Part shown: in pieces, positions 17,029-26,169 of the stretch
How the letters are laid out: every line of letters begins with the position of its first letter
How positions within the stretch are numbered: the stretch's first letter is position 1
NCBI GenBank assembly: GCA_965200035.1
Contig: OZ241334.1
Span: forward strand, 1,116,001-1,180,000
DNA: 64,000 nucleotides
Reading direction: 5' to 3'
Source: UBA1952 sp965200035
Lineage (GTDB): Bacteria > Bacteroidota > Bacteroidia > Chitinophagales > Chitinophagaceae
The notes under the pieces: generated by a model
Database searches by the model: none
Told to the model about the DNA's origin: nothing
The model's input: only the letters and a program-made list of their open reading frames with translations
Position numbers and translations under genes: made by a program

Positions 17029-17159
17029 AACGCGACACGATAGATAGTCTGTCCCAACCACTTCTGACGTTGATTGATAATTGCTCTAATGATTGCAAGA
17101 GCTATAAAAGTGTCGGCACGACCCGCAAATAGATCGCCGGCAATGCTTAACTTAAGCAG

Positions 17160-17300
17160 ATGAGCAAGCCGTTGAGAAACCATCATTATTTACCCGTCTT
17201 CTACCTGAAAGGGCTTACCAACGAGAATGGGAAGTTGAATGTATACAATAAGCTCAACGATACGTTTCTCGAAAACATAGAGCCTGAAAGCTTTTTATGA
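17160..17300 (+). pseudogene. Truncated DUF4238-like N-terminus
   Basis: An ATG at 17160 opens 46 codons beginning KPLRNHHYLPVFYLKGLTNE, the conserved start of DUF4238 proteins (usually about 300 residues), and stops at 17300. The rest of the domain is missing. DUF4238 genes are common in defence islands. I treat this as a truncated gene. Confidence 0.6.
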
Positions 17301-17402
17301 AAGAGGTCTTAATAATTTTAGGATCAACAGTAAACTTTAGGTTTGAAATGCTGTGTGAATTCATTTGATTTTAGCACCGCTCAACTGCAAGATTTTTTTT
17401 AG
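17301..17402. other. Spacer between gene fragments
   Basis: The 17029-17502 stretch has no intact gene. Apart from the fragments at 17160 and 17403, the reverse strand near 17040-17150 shows a short protein-like frame (FAGRADTFIALAIIRAII) without start or stop context. I read the whole stretch as gene debris. Confidence 0.3.
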
Positions 17403-17534
17403 ATTTACACTGGACAGGCACAAAATGCTTTGGACCTAGACTTGTTCTGTGACAAGGCATTTAAATGGATTGATAATCAATATTTAAACAAAACCCTGAA
17501 GTTTGATGAAGTGGGAACAACTATTAAGCACTAA
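17403..17534 (+). pseudogene. C-terminal gene fragment, unrecognised
   Basis: A 43-codon frame without a start codon, preceded directly by a stop, reads NALDLDLFCDKAFKWIDNQY and ends at 17534. The DNA overlaps the start of the dGTPase gene in another frame. It looks like the tail of a degraded gene, possibly the other end of the DUF4238-like gene at 17160, but no link can be shown. Confidence 0.35.
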
Positions 17535-18969
17535 GCGTATCAGAAAATCGAAGCGCCCACCGGAAAATCCAGAGGAAAACTCCGCACCGTTCAGAGATGA
17601 TCGGAATCCTTTTGAAAGTGACTTTGGCCGTGTGATTTTTAGCCCGGCAACTAGGCGAATGCACGATAAAACCCAAGTTATTCCGCTCACTGCCGATGAC
17701 AATACCCACTCACGCTTGACTCATTCTATGGAAGTTATGGCGATTGGTTATTCATTGGGAATAAAAATCTGCCAAGATGAAGAGTTTCGCAAACGAACGT
17801 CCAAGCCAGAGTTAGAACTCATACGGTCTATCCCTATCATTCTTCAAAATGCTTGCCTTGTACACGATATTGGTAATCCACCGTTTGGGCATTTTGGCGA
17901 AACAGTGATTCAAAATTATTTCAGTGCTTTATTTGACAGGGAAAATACAAAGAAGGCTGCTTTAGAGGCTGAACGTCAGAAGGCCTCCAATGAGCGAATA
18001 AAAGAGATTGATGCGCTATTGGATAATTTGATTCTGCTTAAAGGGGATGAGACGGAAGACTTCACTGAATTTGACGGTAATGCCCAAGGCTTTCGCGTAC
18101 TTACTAAGCTTCAGATACTTGACGATGATAAGGGGTTGAATTTGACGTCCGCAACGTTAGGGGCATACCTAAAGTATCCAAACACAACAACAAAGGACAA
18201 TGACTTTATTGGGAAAAAGAAACGAGGGGTATTTCAGTCAGAGAAAGGCTATTTGGAAGAAATAGCTACCAATTGTGGGTTAGTGATTAATGGCGAAATC
18301 AAAAGGCATCCATTGTGCTATCTAATGGAAGCTGCTGATTCGATTTGCTACCTAATTATGGATATGGAAGATGGATTCAATAAAGATTGGTACGGCTATG
18401 AATTCATCAAGAGTAAATTGGTAGATATACCAGGGCTTGAAGACCAATTCCGAAAGCTTGAAGAAGACCATAAAACGAATGGCATTGAAATTACGCGGGT
18501 GGCTAATTTCCGTATCTACCTTATTCAACGTCTTGTTGAGCTAGCTGCCAAAAATTTTCTTAAGCACCTTGATGAAATATCCACTGGGCATTACGATAAA
18601 GAGTTAATCGATGATGATGCAACGGGTTTGGCAAAACGCCTGCGGACATTTTCTCTCGATCATATCTTTCCAAGTAGAGAGATAACCTCATTAGAATTGA
18701 CTGGCCACTCTGTGCTTACCGGCCTACTAGATTATTATATAAACTTTTTGTTTCACGACAACAAAGCTTATCGTAAGCGGGCAGCCGGACTACTTTCCAG
18801 CGGTATAAAGCGTGTAGCCTTGATTGAAAATAATCTCGACGAAACCAGTTCTGTAGATAACCTTTCAAAGTATTATAAGCTGAGAATAATTGTTGACTTT
18901 GTATCAGGAATGACGGATCAATTTGCATTAAACCATTATCAGAAACTTAGTGGCCAAAAGATTATCTGA
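17506..18969 (+). CDS. dGTPase-like HD-domain triphosphohydrolase
   Basis: The product from ATG 17506 has 487 residues, near the usual length of dGTPases. RMHDKTQVIPLTADDNTHSR then LTHSMEVMAIGYSLG is the family's N-terminal motif with the first metal His. ACLVHDIGNPPFGHFGE supplies the HD pair and the PPFGHxGE segment. These enzymes hydrolyse dGTP to deoxyguanosine and triphosphate; related enzymes deplete nucleotides during phage infection. The next gene overlaps it by 20 bp, which suggests a functional pair. Confidence 0.92.
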   Translation: MKWEQLLSTKRIRKSKRPPENPEENSAPFRDDRNPFESDFGRVIFSPATRRMHDKTQVIPLTADDNTHSRLTHSMEVMAIGYSLGIKICQDEEFRKRTSKPELELIRSIPIILQNACLVHDIGNPPFGHFGETVIQNYFSALFDRENTKKAALEAERQKASNERIKEIDALLDNLILLKGDETEDFTEFDGNAQGFRVLTKLQILDDDKGLNLTSATLGAYLKYPNTTTKDNDFIGKKKRGVFQSEKGYLEEIATNCGLVINGEIKRHPLCYLMEAADSICYLIMDMEDGFNKDWYGYEFIKSKLVDIPGLEDQFRKLEEDHKTNGIEITRVANFRIYLIQRLVELAAKNFLKHLDEISTGHYDKELIDDDATGLAKRLRTFSLDHIFPSREITSLELTGHSVLTGLLDYYINFLFHDNKAYRKRAAGLLSSGIKRVALIENNLDETSSVDNLSKYYKLRIIVDFVSGMTDQFALNHYQKLSGQKII

Positions 18970-19684
18970 TATTCAACTCAAGGTTGACGGCGAAGCGAGC
19001 GCGTTCTATGATTACTTAGAAGCGAACCTGAGTGATGATATATTCCGGCGAATAAACGAGATCGCCGCTCACACAGAGATATTCATATTTAGCGGCATCA
19101 TTCGTAACTTCTTTTTGAAATTGACCGAGATTAGAGATGTTGATATAATGCTTGAGCAGGAAGTTGACATCGCCTCCATATTCGAGTCAAGCGCGGTGCG
19201 GAAGAATAGCTATGGTGGATACAAAATAGATGTAGCTGGTGTAAATCTTGATCTCTGGTACCTCAGAGACACTTGGGCTCTAAAGCACCAAGGGGTAATG
19301 GATTTCAATACGCTCCATCACCTGGTTGAACATATACCGCGAACGGCGTTCTTTAATTTTTCAGCCGTCTTATATTCGTTTCGTGAACAGAAATTCTGCT
19401 ACAGCAAACACTTTTTGAGATTTATTAGAGACAAATCAATTGATGTCGTTTTTAAGCCAAATGCAAATGATAGACTTTGTGTTGTTAATTCGATCTATTA
19501 TTCTCGCAAATACAATCTGAAGCTTGCAAAGGGGTTGAGAAAATTTATTGTACAGAGAAATGGCTCTAAGCAGAAGGACTATGAAGAAGTCCAGCAGAAA
19601 CATTTTGGCCGAATATTATACAGCAATGGAGAGGTCTACAATTTTATTGAGGATCTGGTGTCCTCATTAGTCACGCTTACTTAA
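18950..19684 (+). CDS. Nucleotidyltransferase-fold protein paired with the dGTPase
   Basis: A GTG at 18950 inside the end of the dGTPase gene opens 244 residues. The segment IFIFSGIIRNFFLKLTEIRD followed by VDIML fits the polymerase-beta-type head (G-[GS/I] then D-x-D), as in poly(A)/CCA-adding enzymes and MNT antitoxins. A third acidic residue may be in VNLDLWYLRD. The rest is alpha/beta without clear family. Overlap by 20 bp indicates translational coupling to the dGTPase. A nucleotide-modifying or regulatory role is inferred. Confidence 0.65.
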   Translation: MAKRLSDIQLKVDGEASAFYDYLEANLSDDIFRRINEIAAHTEIFIFSGIIRNFFLKLTEIRDVDIMLEQEVDIASIFESSAVRKNSYGGYKIDVAGVNLDLWYLRDTWALKHQGVMDFNTLHHLVEHIPRTAFFNFSAVLYSFREQKFCYSKHFLRFIRDKSIDVVFKPNANDRLCVVNSIYYSRKYNLKLAKGLRKFIVQRNGSKQKDYEEVQQKHFGRILYSNGEVYNFIEDLVSSLVTLT

Positions 19685-19758
19685 GCAGCGTCAACGATAC
19701 GGATAGCTGATTGCGAAAACACAGTCAGGTAATGCTTCATGTCATCTAGATTAAAAAT

Positions 19759-20835
19759 ATGGCACAACGAGACCCAAATAAGGCGGCCAGAAACAAGACG
19801 ATTGCTAAGATGAAGGAAGAGTTGCGCACCATGGTAGACACGGTGATGTACGAAATTGATCGTGACTCTGAACTGTCGGTCAACGCTTATATCGGTAGTA
19901 AGTCAGATGATTTTATCAAGCTAAAAAGCGAAGTAATCCGGACACCAGAAGAATATGTCCACAGATGGCTTCAGGGCCTTGATGAGGGGTACAAGCAAAA
20001 TCTCGGCAATCGTTATAGGGACATGTATGAGAAGCTGCATGATCCTGCCAATGATACGTTTCGCAAATATTGTGAGCTTTTCCTGAAGCGAGCCTTTCTA
20101 AATCATTACGATGAGCTTTCTAAAGTTCGCCCTACAGACGAAGAAGCGTATTACTGGTTTGGCTTGAATGATGCGGACTACGGCCTTTTTGTTTCGCCAC
20201 GATTCAACGAGCATACAGGCGATTGGGAAAATGATAAATCCGAGATACGCGCGTTTGGGCAGCCATATTGGACGATAGGCCATGTTCTGGCAACAGGGCT
20301 TTGCATCCCGCAGACGAACAGGCAGAGACGCTTCCGGTCTGTAGAAGAGTACCTTGAATTCTTTTATGACCTCGTGCGGACCACAAAATCTCAGTATCAG
20401 CTCGGTTTAGCGACAAGATATATCGACTTTGTTCGCGCATCGGCAACCCCGCTGCAGGTGCCACTGCTGATCCCTGAGATCAGGTTTCAAGAGGGGCGGA
20501 AACACCTCCATCGTTTGGACTTTCTCGTAATCAACCCTTACACGATGGACAAGTTAGGTGTTGAGCTAAGCCCTTGGTCAAGCCATGGGCAGTTATCAGG
20601 CAAGCACAAGACTTTGATTGAGCTAAACGATGAAGCGAAGGCGAATTTTGAGAAAGAGATCAAAAAGGTAAAGGCGTACTACAAGAAATACGGTATCTAC
20701 ACCTTCATCTATCCAGATAGCGAATTGAAAGATTTGGATACGCTTTTTAGCGAAATTGCTAAAAGCCTCAACCCAGCCGCGCCACCTGAACAGCTATCAT
20801 TGCACTTGATCCAGGATTACTTTCTGAAGACATAG
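19759..20835 (+). CDS. PD-(D/E)XK-like putative nuclease
   Basis: The 358-residue product has a long helical N-terminus and a C-terminal half with HRLDFLVINPYTMDKLGVEL followed by SPWSSHGQ and KVKAYYKKYGIYTFIYPD. The spacing of Asp in RLDFLV and Glu in GVELS, with a later Lys/Tyr-rich helix and strand, resembles the PD-(D/E)XK nuclease core, although the final x-K is Ser in E-L-S. It lies between the dGTPase pair and the convergent restriction-modification operon. A defence nuclease is inferred. Confidence 0.55.
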   Translation: MAQRDPNKAARNKTIAKMKEELRTMVDTVMYEIDRDSELSVNAYIGSKSDDFIKLKSEVIRTPEEYVHRWLQGLDEGYKQNLGNRYRDMYEKLHDPANDTFRKYCELFLKRAFLNHYDELSKVRPTDEEAYYWFGLNDADYGLFVSPRFNEHTGDWENDKSEIRAFGQPYWTIGHVLATGLCIPQTNRQRRFRSVEEYLEFFYDLVRTTKSQYQLGLATRYIDFVRASATPLQVPLLIPEIRFQEGRKHLHRLDFLVINPYTMDKLGVELSPWSSHGQLSGKHKTLIELNDEAKANFEKEIKKVKAYYKKYGIYTFIYPDSELKDLDTLFSEIAKSLNPAAPPEQLSLHLIQDYFLKT

Positions 20836-20893
20836 TTCCTGCGTTCTTCATGCATGGCGCTGACCCTAATTCCCCTTCAACAAACGCAGCAGC

Positions 20894-21559
20894 CTAAGTA
20901 AAAACGAACAATAAATGCTTGAGCTTGCAATTTTCATGACGGGATTGGTAGCAGGTAGCATGTAGCTGAATCGTGTGCTGATCCTGTAATATTTCGGTTT
21001 CGCGTCCGCATCCTGTCATGTAACTGTTTATAAGAGCGAGTGTATCATGGGCGTTACCGCTGATAACGTAGCCAACCATACAGCCGTCCATTTCATACGA
21101 GCCATTGATAAACCTATCCATACCAGAGGTGACGTACTCCTGGCTTAAACGTTTTGCATTTCTGGATTGCGTGTTAGCTGAAACCACAATTTTTGCCTCG
21201 ACCCCGTATTTCAGGCGTTCCCGGAATGCAAATTGAGAAAATACCAGATCCATGCGTTTAGCAGCAGTCGGGGAAGTGGTGCCAGATAAAATGTCTTCGG
21301 TGAGCTGCGGCTCTTGGTACACAATGTTCATGGGTATGCCTTCCTCAATGCAAATAGCATCTATTACGACTTGGAAGTTTGCGCTGAATGTATCCTCCAC
21401 CCATTCCGGTTTGTAAAGCCTTTTTGTAATTAGCGCTGTGTAAGCCCTAACGATCAATATTTCGCAGAGGCGCTGAAAAGAGTCATTTGCACCTATGAGT
21501 TTGGCAACACGCTTGGGATTCCCGCTAGACGAACGCCCTATGTTAGTTAGCCTACTCAT
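20894..21559 (-). CDS. Putative restriction endonuclease subunit, PD-(D/E)XK type
   Basis: The 221-residue product has AAKRMDLVFSQFAFRERLKY followed by GVEAKIVVSANTQSRN, which fits the D-x(n)-E-x-K active site of PD-(D/E)XK nucleases. The start overlaps the methyltransferase gene stop by 8 bp, so both come from one leftward operon. Family name and cut specificity are not known. It probably is the cleavage partner of the methyltransferase. Confidence 0.65.
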   Translation of the reverse strand: MSRLTNIGRSSSGNPKRVAKLIGANDSFQRLCEILIVRAYTALITKRLYKPEWVEDTFSANFQVVIDAICIEEGIPMNIVYQEPQLTEDILSGTTSPTAAKRMDLVFSQFAFRERLKYGVEAKIVVSANTQSRNAKRLSQEYVTSGMDRFINGSYEMDGCMVGYVISGNAHDTLALINSYMTGCGRETEILQDQHTIQLHATCYQSRHENCKLKHLLFVFT

Positions 21560-24500
21560 TGATCGCGCTCATCATTTCAAGGGCAAGACTATCGCTATCC
21601 TCCAAAGCCTGCGCCTCGGTCCAGAATCTCTTTTCGTTAGGCTTTACAATAAACAGTGTATCACCATCATAATGTTTGACCACTTTTCTGAAGTATATGC
21701 TTTCACTGTACCTGTTGTAAACAACTTTATTCAGTTTGTTTAAGAGCGATGTTACATCGGTGGTAGTGTCCGGCACTATGTTTCCCGACTCCTGCTGGTC
21801 GTTGAAATGGATCGAAATCAAGGTTAGCGGGCAGTTTTTAGGCGTTTGATACTGAGTTGCCCAAAACCCGGTTTGGGAACTGACGAGAAGCTTTTTCAAA
21901 TTCTTACACGAACTCTTGGCATAACGCTCTAGGTCGCCTCTATTGGTTGTAAGTAGCGCTGGTGATTTCGCCCCATCCTGGAAAAAACTTATGCCGTAAT
22001 CGATAAGACTATTGATAAGTACAAGGTGCTGGCTATTCAGCCCAAGCGCTTTTAAAATTGCCTTGTCGATCTCTTTTTTGAGCAAGTTTATTTGCTGTTC
22101 TTGGCCCAGAATGAAATGCTTGTGCTGTTCAATAATTTCATCTACTAATTTTTCTATCTCATCGTAACCCTTACCCTGCGCCAAGAACACAGGGGCCGGC
22201 AAGTCAAACACTTCGGTTGCAAAAATTTGCTCTCGTTCTATGCCCCAGCTTGACGAGGTCAGGAATAGGTAATAGGTGGCAAAGCGCGAATTAAGGTAGC
22301 CAGTAAGAGCCTTCAGCAATTGTTGCTTCCCATCCACGTGTACGCCGTATACACCATCTTTAAACGAGCAATCATAGTCAAGGTAACTCGCACAGAACTC
22401 TTTATTGCTTTGCCCTTTTTTGATGAGCACATGCGGCGCTTTGTACGCGCCAATGTTGCCTAACCTGCGAAACTTGACGTTGCTAATGTTCGTTGTGCTA
22501 CCGATTGGGGTATAGTATTGCTCTACGCGCGTATTAGAAATGTGGGGAAGCTTTTTGATAGTGTCATTAGGCTTATCGCACGGATTGGAAATCTGGAAAC
22601 CGTTGCCATAGTCCCATCCATGGTTATCAAAAAAAGTATTGAGCTTTTCATTTTTGTCCAGAAACTTGATGAGATTGTAGTCTCGCATTGTTCCCCACAT
22701 GGCCACTTTCCAAACTTTGCTGTTCGGATTTACTGCTTCTTGCAATGGAACAAATTTGATGTCGGAAGCATCAATAATGAGTTCTGCACGGGTCGAGTCT
22801 CTGAACTGAGGTTTTGGCGTGCAATAAACGATTGTTTCATTGCGCTCTTTCACATCGATGCCATTGTAAAAGATAACGACAGTAGGCCCGGTCGCCTTCT
22901 CAAATATCCCTCTCCCAATTGCACCTTTGGGCTTCCGAAGGGCAGCGAAATTCGCAACTACATCTACTTTAGTTTCATTGAAAAGGAATCTGCGAAATTC
23001 TTCATAGCCAGAAGTGCTATTGAACAAAATCTTAGCCGTACTTACTAAAGCTATTTTAGCCTTAGGGGCGGTAAAAGCCATCTTGTGTAAAAAGGCAAGT
23101 ACCACCTCATTTCCCAGATCAAATTCATTCAGGTACTGGTTAACGCTATCCCCAAGGTTGCCCCGCTTCCATGGCGGGTTTCCGACGATTAAATCATACG
23201 AAACGTCTTCATAGCTGCTAAGTTCAAAAGTATCCCCATGAAAGAGATTTTGCCCTTGGTGCTCATCGTCACGTTCTGCTGATTGAACGAGATATGGGAA
23301 CCGGACGCGTTCCCATATGTATTTAGGCTCTAAGTAGTTCAGTATGGTAAGATAGAGGCTAAATGACGCAACTTTTATTGCCTCGCTGTTTTTCTCTACA
23401 CCGTGTATTGAATACAGCAGGATGTCCCGAAGCGGGTCGATAGACAGCTTAGCGCCCGGATGTGAATAACGCCACCTTTCTATCAACCTTCTGAACGCTT
23501 CAACGAGAAAAATCCCGGAGCCGCAAGCGGGATCCAAAATCCGGATTTTATAGTCGCAATCATATTCATCCGGGAACGGTAGCACCTCATTGAGTACAAA
23601 TTCTACCAGTGGCTGTGGCGTGTAGTAAGCACCAAGGTTTGAAATCGCTTCCTCGCCCTCCTCTTTGTGCAGGAACTCTTCATAGATAGCACTCAGCAAT
23701 TCAATTGGAATGCACTTGAAATCGAACATCCGCCACAAAGCCTGCTGGCCCGTAGCAATATCGTTACCATAGAAACAGCTACGCACTGAGGCAAGCTGCG
23801 ATGGGCCGATCAGATCATTCTCTTGGGCTGTGACTTTAAATATGTCCCCGTTGAACTTCACGTTTAATGCTGTGAACAGCTCATAGGACGCGCCTTTGTC
23901 GCTAAGTATATCAAAATAGCTTTTCGCGCCTTCCAGAAATTTATTATAGTAATCTCGGCTGATTACACCTCTATCTTCCAAGTACAAGATGAACAGTGAC
24001 CGACCAAGTACATTATGGATGTATGGCACCGGATCAGTAATCTGTTCCTGAAGCTCATGCCACAGCTTAGATCGCAAACTTTTGAGGTTCCCAACCAACA
24101 ATTTATCTACCTTCTTCGAGGCAGTCTGGGTTACTTTCTTTCCTGAGTTTGAGCCCCAATATAGACCGCTGTCCATTCTGGACTGGTGATAAGTCTCTTC
24201 AAGCCTGATTAATTCATCAACACTGTTCTCAAAACGGTCAATTTCCAACTTGCTGATGTCCTCATGGTCCATGAGGGGTTTATCGTAGCAGTTATAAATC
24301 CGGATTTCTTGCGGGCAGTTGATGAACACCAATGGCACCCGCCCCTGATTCCATATTTGCTTATGCAATGCCCTGATAGTAGCCGGATCGAAATCGCTGA
24401 GGGACTTAAAATAAATCAAAGGGTGTTCCCCAGAAAAATAGATACCGTCGACATTGGTAATAGTATCGAAAGTTTGTCTGGCAAGATTGTGCTTGGTTGG

Positions 24501-24614
24501 ATTCGCTTCAATCTTACCAGGCATACCCTCCTGCATGACCATTCCGTTGGAATAATCAAGCCGGCTGGCTATCGACTTTATACTTGTTGCTTTCGTCACG
24601 CTATCGTTGTTCAA
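21552..24614 (-). CDS. Eco57I-type N6-adenine DNA methyltransferase of a restriction-modification system
   Basis: The 1020-residue product has AdoMet motif I ILDPACGSGIFLVEAF (Asp at about residue 361) and catalytic motif IV VGNPPWKRG (about residue 479), as in Eco57I-like gamma-type adenine methylases. The region EAISNLGAYYTPQPLVEFVL just before motif I is the type I/IIG hallmark. The C-terminal third likely holds the target-recognition domain. Its N-terminal 340 residues could include a nuclease-like or helical domain but no clear active site. It lies between an XRE-S24 regulator and a small nuclease in one leftward operon. Confidence 0.88.
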   Translation of the reverse strand: MNNDSVTKATSIKSIASRLDYSNGMVMQEGMPGKIEANPTKHNLARQTFDTITNVDGIYFSGEHPLIYFKSLSDFDPATIRALHKQIWNQGRVPLVFINCPQEIRIYNCYDKPLMDHEDISKLEIDRFENSVDELIRLEETYHQSRMDSGLYWGSNSGKKVTQTASKKVDKLLVGNLKSLRSKLWHELQEQITDPVPYIHNVLGRSLFILYLEDRGVISRDYYNKFLEGAKSYFDILSDKGASYELFTALNVKFNGDIFKVTAQENDLIGPSQLASVRSCFYGNDIATGQQALWRMFDFKCIPIELLSAIYEEFLHKEEGEEAISNLGAYYTPQPLVEFVLNEVLPFPDEYDCDYKIRILDPACGSGIFLVEAFRRLIERWRYSHPGAKLSIDPLRDILLYSIHGVEKNSEAIKVASFSLYLTILNYLEPKYIWERVRFPYLVQSAERDDEHQGQNLFHGDTFELSSYEDVSYDLIVGNPPWKRGNLGDSVNQYLNEFDLGNEVVLAFLHKMAFTAPKAKIALVSTAKILFNSTSGYEEFRRFLFNETKVDVVANFAALRKPKGAIGRGIFEKATGPTVVIFYNGIDVKERNETIVYCTPKPQFRDSTRAELIIDASDIKFVPLQEAVNPNSKVWKVAMWGTMRDYNLIKFLDKNEKLNTFFDNHGWDYGNGFQISNPCDKPNDTIKKLPHISNTRVEQYYTPIGSTTNISNVKFRRLGNIGAYKAPHVLIKKGQSNKEFCASYLDYDCSFKDGVYGVHVDGKQQLLKALTGYLNSRFATYYLFLTSSSWGIEREQIFATEVFDLPAPVFLAQGKGYDEIEKLVDEIIEQHKHFILGQEQQINLLKKEIDKAILKALGLNSQHLVLINSLIDYGISFFQDGAKSPALLTTNRGDLERYAKSSCKNLKKLLVSSQTGFWATQYQTPKNCPLTLISIHFNDQQESGNIVPDTTTDVTSLLNKLNKVVYNRYSESIYFRKVVKHYDGDTLFIVKPNEKRFWTEAQALEDSDSLALEMMSAINE

Positions 24615-24642
24615 AAGTAATTTTTAATTGTCCGTGTCAGTT

Positions 24643-25503
24643 CTACTGCCTTGGTCGTTTATCCACAGTCAAGCTAGCGATGTCTGTACGCATGTCCTGC
24701 ATTATCCCAATCAATCGTTCCATTGGTGTATCTGGGATATTCATGGTGATACTTTCGGACAAATGCGCTTTATACCTCCAGATCTCCAGCACCTCATCAA
24801 TCGGAACTACAAAGGGCTTGTAGAGCGGATTGAGCGACTTTGCAACCAACTGCTTCGTGTCTTTTATGCGATTCTCAATTTCCTTAAAGACGAAATCGGC
24901 TCCGCCGTTTTTTAGAATGAGCACACAGATAGTTCCATCCTTTATGGTTGTCCAATCTTCGACATACTCGCTGATGATATAACAGCCTTCTGGAAAAGGG
25001 AGCATAGAATCGCCTGTTGTGGGAAAGAGGCGGTATTTGCTATTTTTTGATAGTCCGGGAAACGTGTATCGTGGTAATGTCGAGATGTATTCAGGATCGG
25101 CAAAGCCACCAACATAACCGGCTTTTGCCTTTATAGGAACATATTCGATGTTCTCATTGTTTTCTTTGTCAACTGTGGTAGCTAGTATGCGCAGTTTAGC
25201 TCCAGTGGTGTACAGCTCATCGCCAGATTCCAGCGCCTTCATTTGTTCTTCTGAAAACTTCCTTAAATCGAACCTAAGTAAGCTGTCTGTAGAAATGCCA
25301 TAGAGAGTTGCAAAATTCATTACATCTAGGATGGAAGGATTTTTGGTCTTCCCGGTTTCCAAAAACGCAATGGTCGCACGAGAAATACCAAGTTTTTCAG
25401 CTACATCTTGCTGCCTCCACGCCTTGCGTGAACGTAGCCGTTTAAGATTGGTAGCTAAAAATGTCGCTTGCTCACTCACTCTGTCCGTATCTGGTGGATT
25501 CAA
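24643..25503 (-). CDS. XRE-family regulator with S24 (LexA/CI-like) peptidase domain
   Basis: The 286-residue product starts with an HTH domain (LKRLRSRKAWRQQDVAEKLG, then ISRATIAFLETGKTKNPSIL). A linker leads to an S24 domain: FPTTGDSMLPFPEGCYIISE supplies the catalytic Ser, and GGADFVFKEIENR the Lys. The Gly-Asp-Ser-Met arrangement suggests self-cleavage is possible, as in LexA and CI. The methylase gene lies 28 bp downstream, so I infer control of the restriction-modification operon. It could instead be a prophage repressor, since the element begins on its other side. Confidence 0.85.
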   Translation of the reverse strand: MNPPDTDRVSEQATFLATNLKRLRSRKAWRQQDVAEKLGISRATIAFLETGKTKNPSILDVMNFATLYGISTDSLLRFDLRKFSEEQMKALESGDELYTTGAKLRILATTVDKENNENIEYVPIKAKAGYVGGFADPEYISTLPRYTFPGLSKNSKYRLFPTTGDSMLPFPEGCYIISEYVEDWTTIKDGTICVLILKNGGADFVFKEIENRIKDTKQLVAKSLNPLYKPFVVPIDEVLEIWRYKAHLSESITMNIPDTPMERLIGIMQDMRTDIASLTVDKRPRQ

Positions 25504-25510
25504 TAATTTA

Positions 25511-25523
25511 TATCTATCAGATA
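25511..25523. promoter_or_regulatory. 13-bp palindrome upstream of the XRE-S24 gene
   Basis: TATCT-ATC-AGATA is a perfect inverted repeat lying 8 bp upstream of the start codon. Position and size fit an autoregulatory operator for an XRE-type dimer. No complete promoter pair is recognised beside it. Confidence 0.5.
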
Positions 25524-25701
25524 CAAAGCTACAGCAAATAATGGTGAGTAAGGCCAGTCATCGATTTATGATATTTTGAACGACGTATTGCTGCGCTACT
25601 GCGCACATTGGCAGAGCCTATTTCCAGTGATGTCCATTGTAGGTAAGAATCAACCTAGAGCGAAACCCTGAGATATTCCGCAGGAACTACCATTTAACCT
25701 T

Positions 25702-25764
25702 GGCGGAAACAAGAACTACCTTGGCGCAACCACAAACTACCCTAGCAGAACCACGGATCACCCT
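25702..25764. repeat. Three degenerate 21-bp tandem repeats
   Basis: The units GGCGGAAACAAGAACTACC.. , GGCGCAACCACAAACTACC.. and AGCAGAACCACGGATCACC.. follow head to tail with exact 21-bp period. Looser copies extend on both sides (about 25680-25800). Role unknown; a regulator- or recombinase-binding array is possible. Confidence 0.65.
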
Positions 25765-25924
25765 GAAGGCTACCTGCAGGAACCATCCCGGAACCATTTT
25801 GAACCCTAGTGTCCACCTAGCACCGAGTGCCGGCGGAGAAAACGAGGAAAGATTTCTGGTATAGGACTTAAAGTCTCTATTGTTCAAGCCACTCGATGCG
25901 CGTTTCTGCCCAAATCCAGCAGCA

Positions 25925-26107
25925 TACATACAGAATATGCCGGTTTGATACCGAAAGTGGCCGAACCGTATTGTTTGCCTGCACTTAGCGATACATAGTT
26001 GCTCTAAATAGCCCAAAGTATCTCTAAATAGCTTGAAACAGCTTTTTGATCACGTTACCAGCAAAATTCTGCGGTTGCAGGATAAACCCTGCGCTTACAT
26101 ACAGAAT
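25925..26107. repeat. 12-bp direct repeat TACATACAGAAT, 171 bp apart
   Basis: TACATACAGAAT occurs at 25925-25936 and again at 26096-26107. Both copies lie in the gene-free left end of the element. They could bind a regulator or the recombinase, but no copy is seen near the right end. Confidence 0.5.
26002..26032. repeat. Two CTCTAAATAGC repeats, 20 bp apart
   Basis: CTCTAAATAGC is present at 26002-26012 and 26022-26032, starts exactly 20 bp apart, which is close to two helical turns. This spacing is typical of activator or iteron-type binding sites. They lie about 140 bp before the first element gene. Confidence 0.5.
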
Positions 26108-26169
26108 CGGGAAATGCCCCTCTCTCGCTGACGAAATCTTTGTGCTCTAAACAACACAAACTAATTGTC

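Larger units (their letters stand above)
25524..26169. other. 646-bp gene-free region between regulator and element operon
   Basis: This stretch separates the leftward XRE-S24 gene from the rightward element operon. It contains degenerate 21-bp tandem repeats (25702-25764), a 12-bp direct repeat (25925 and 26096), and a pair of 11-bp repeats 20 bp apart (26002 and 26022). A reverse-strand open frame across it encodes only a heptad pattern made by the repeats and is not supported. The left attachment site of the element and its early promoter may lie here. Confidence 0.5.

Noticed and set aside
25687..26016. Reverse-strand open frame with a heptad pattern (SARVVCGCAKVVLVSAK)
   Set aside because: The heptad arises from the 21-bp DNA repeats; no start context or family, and the remainder is unlike protein.
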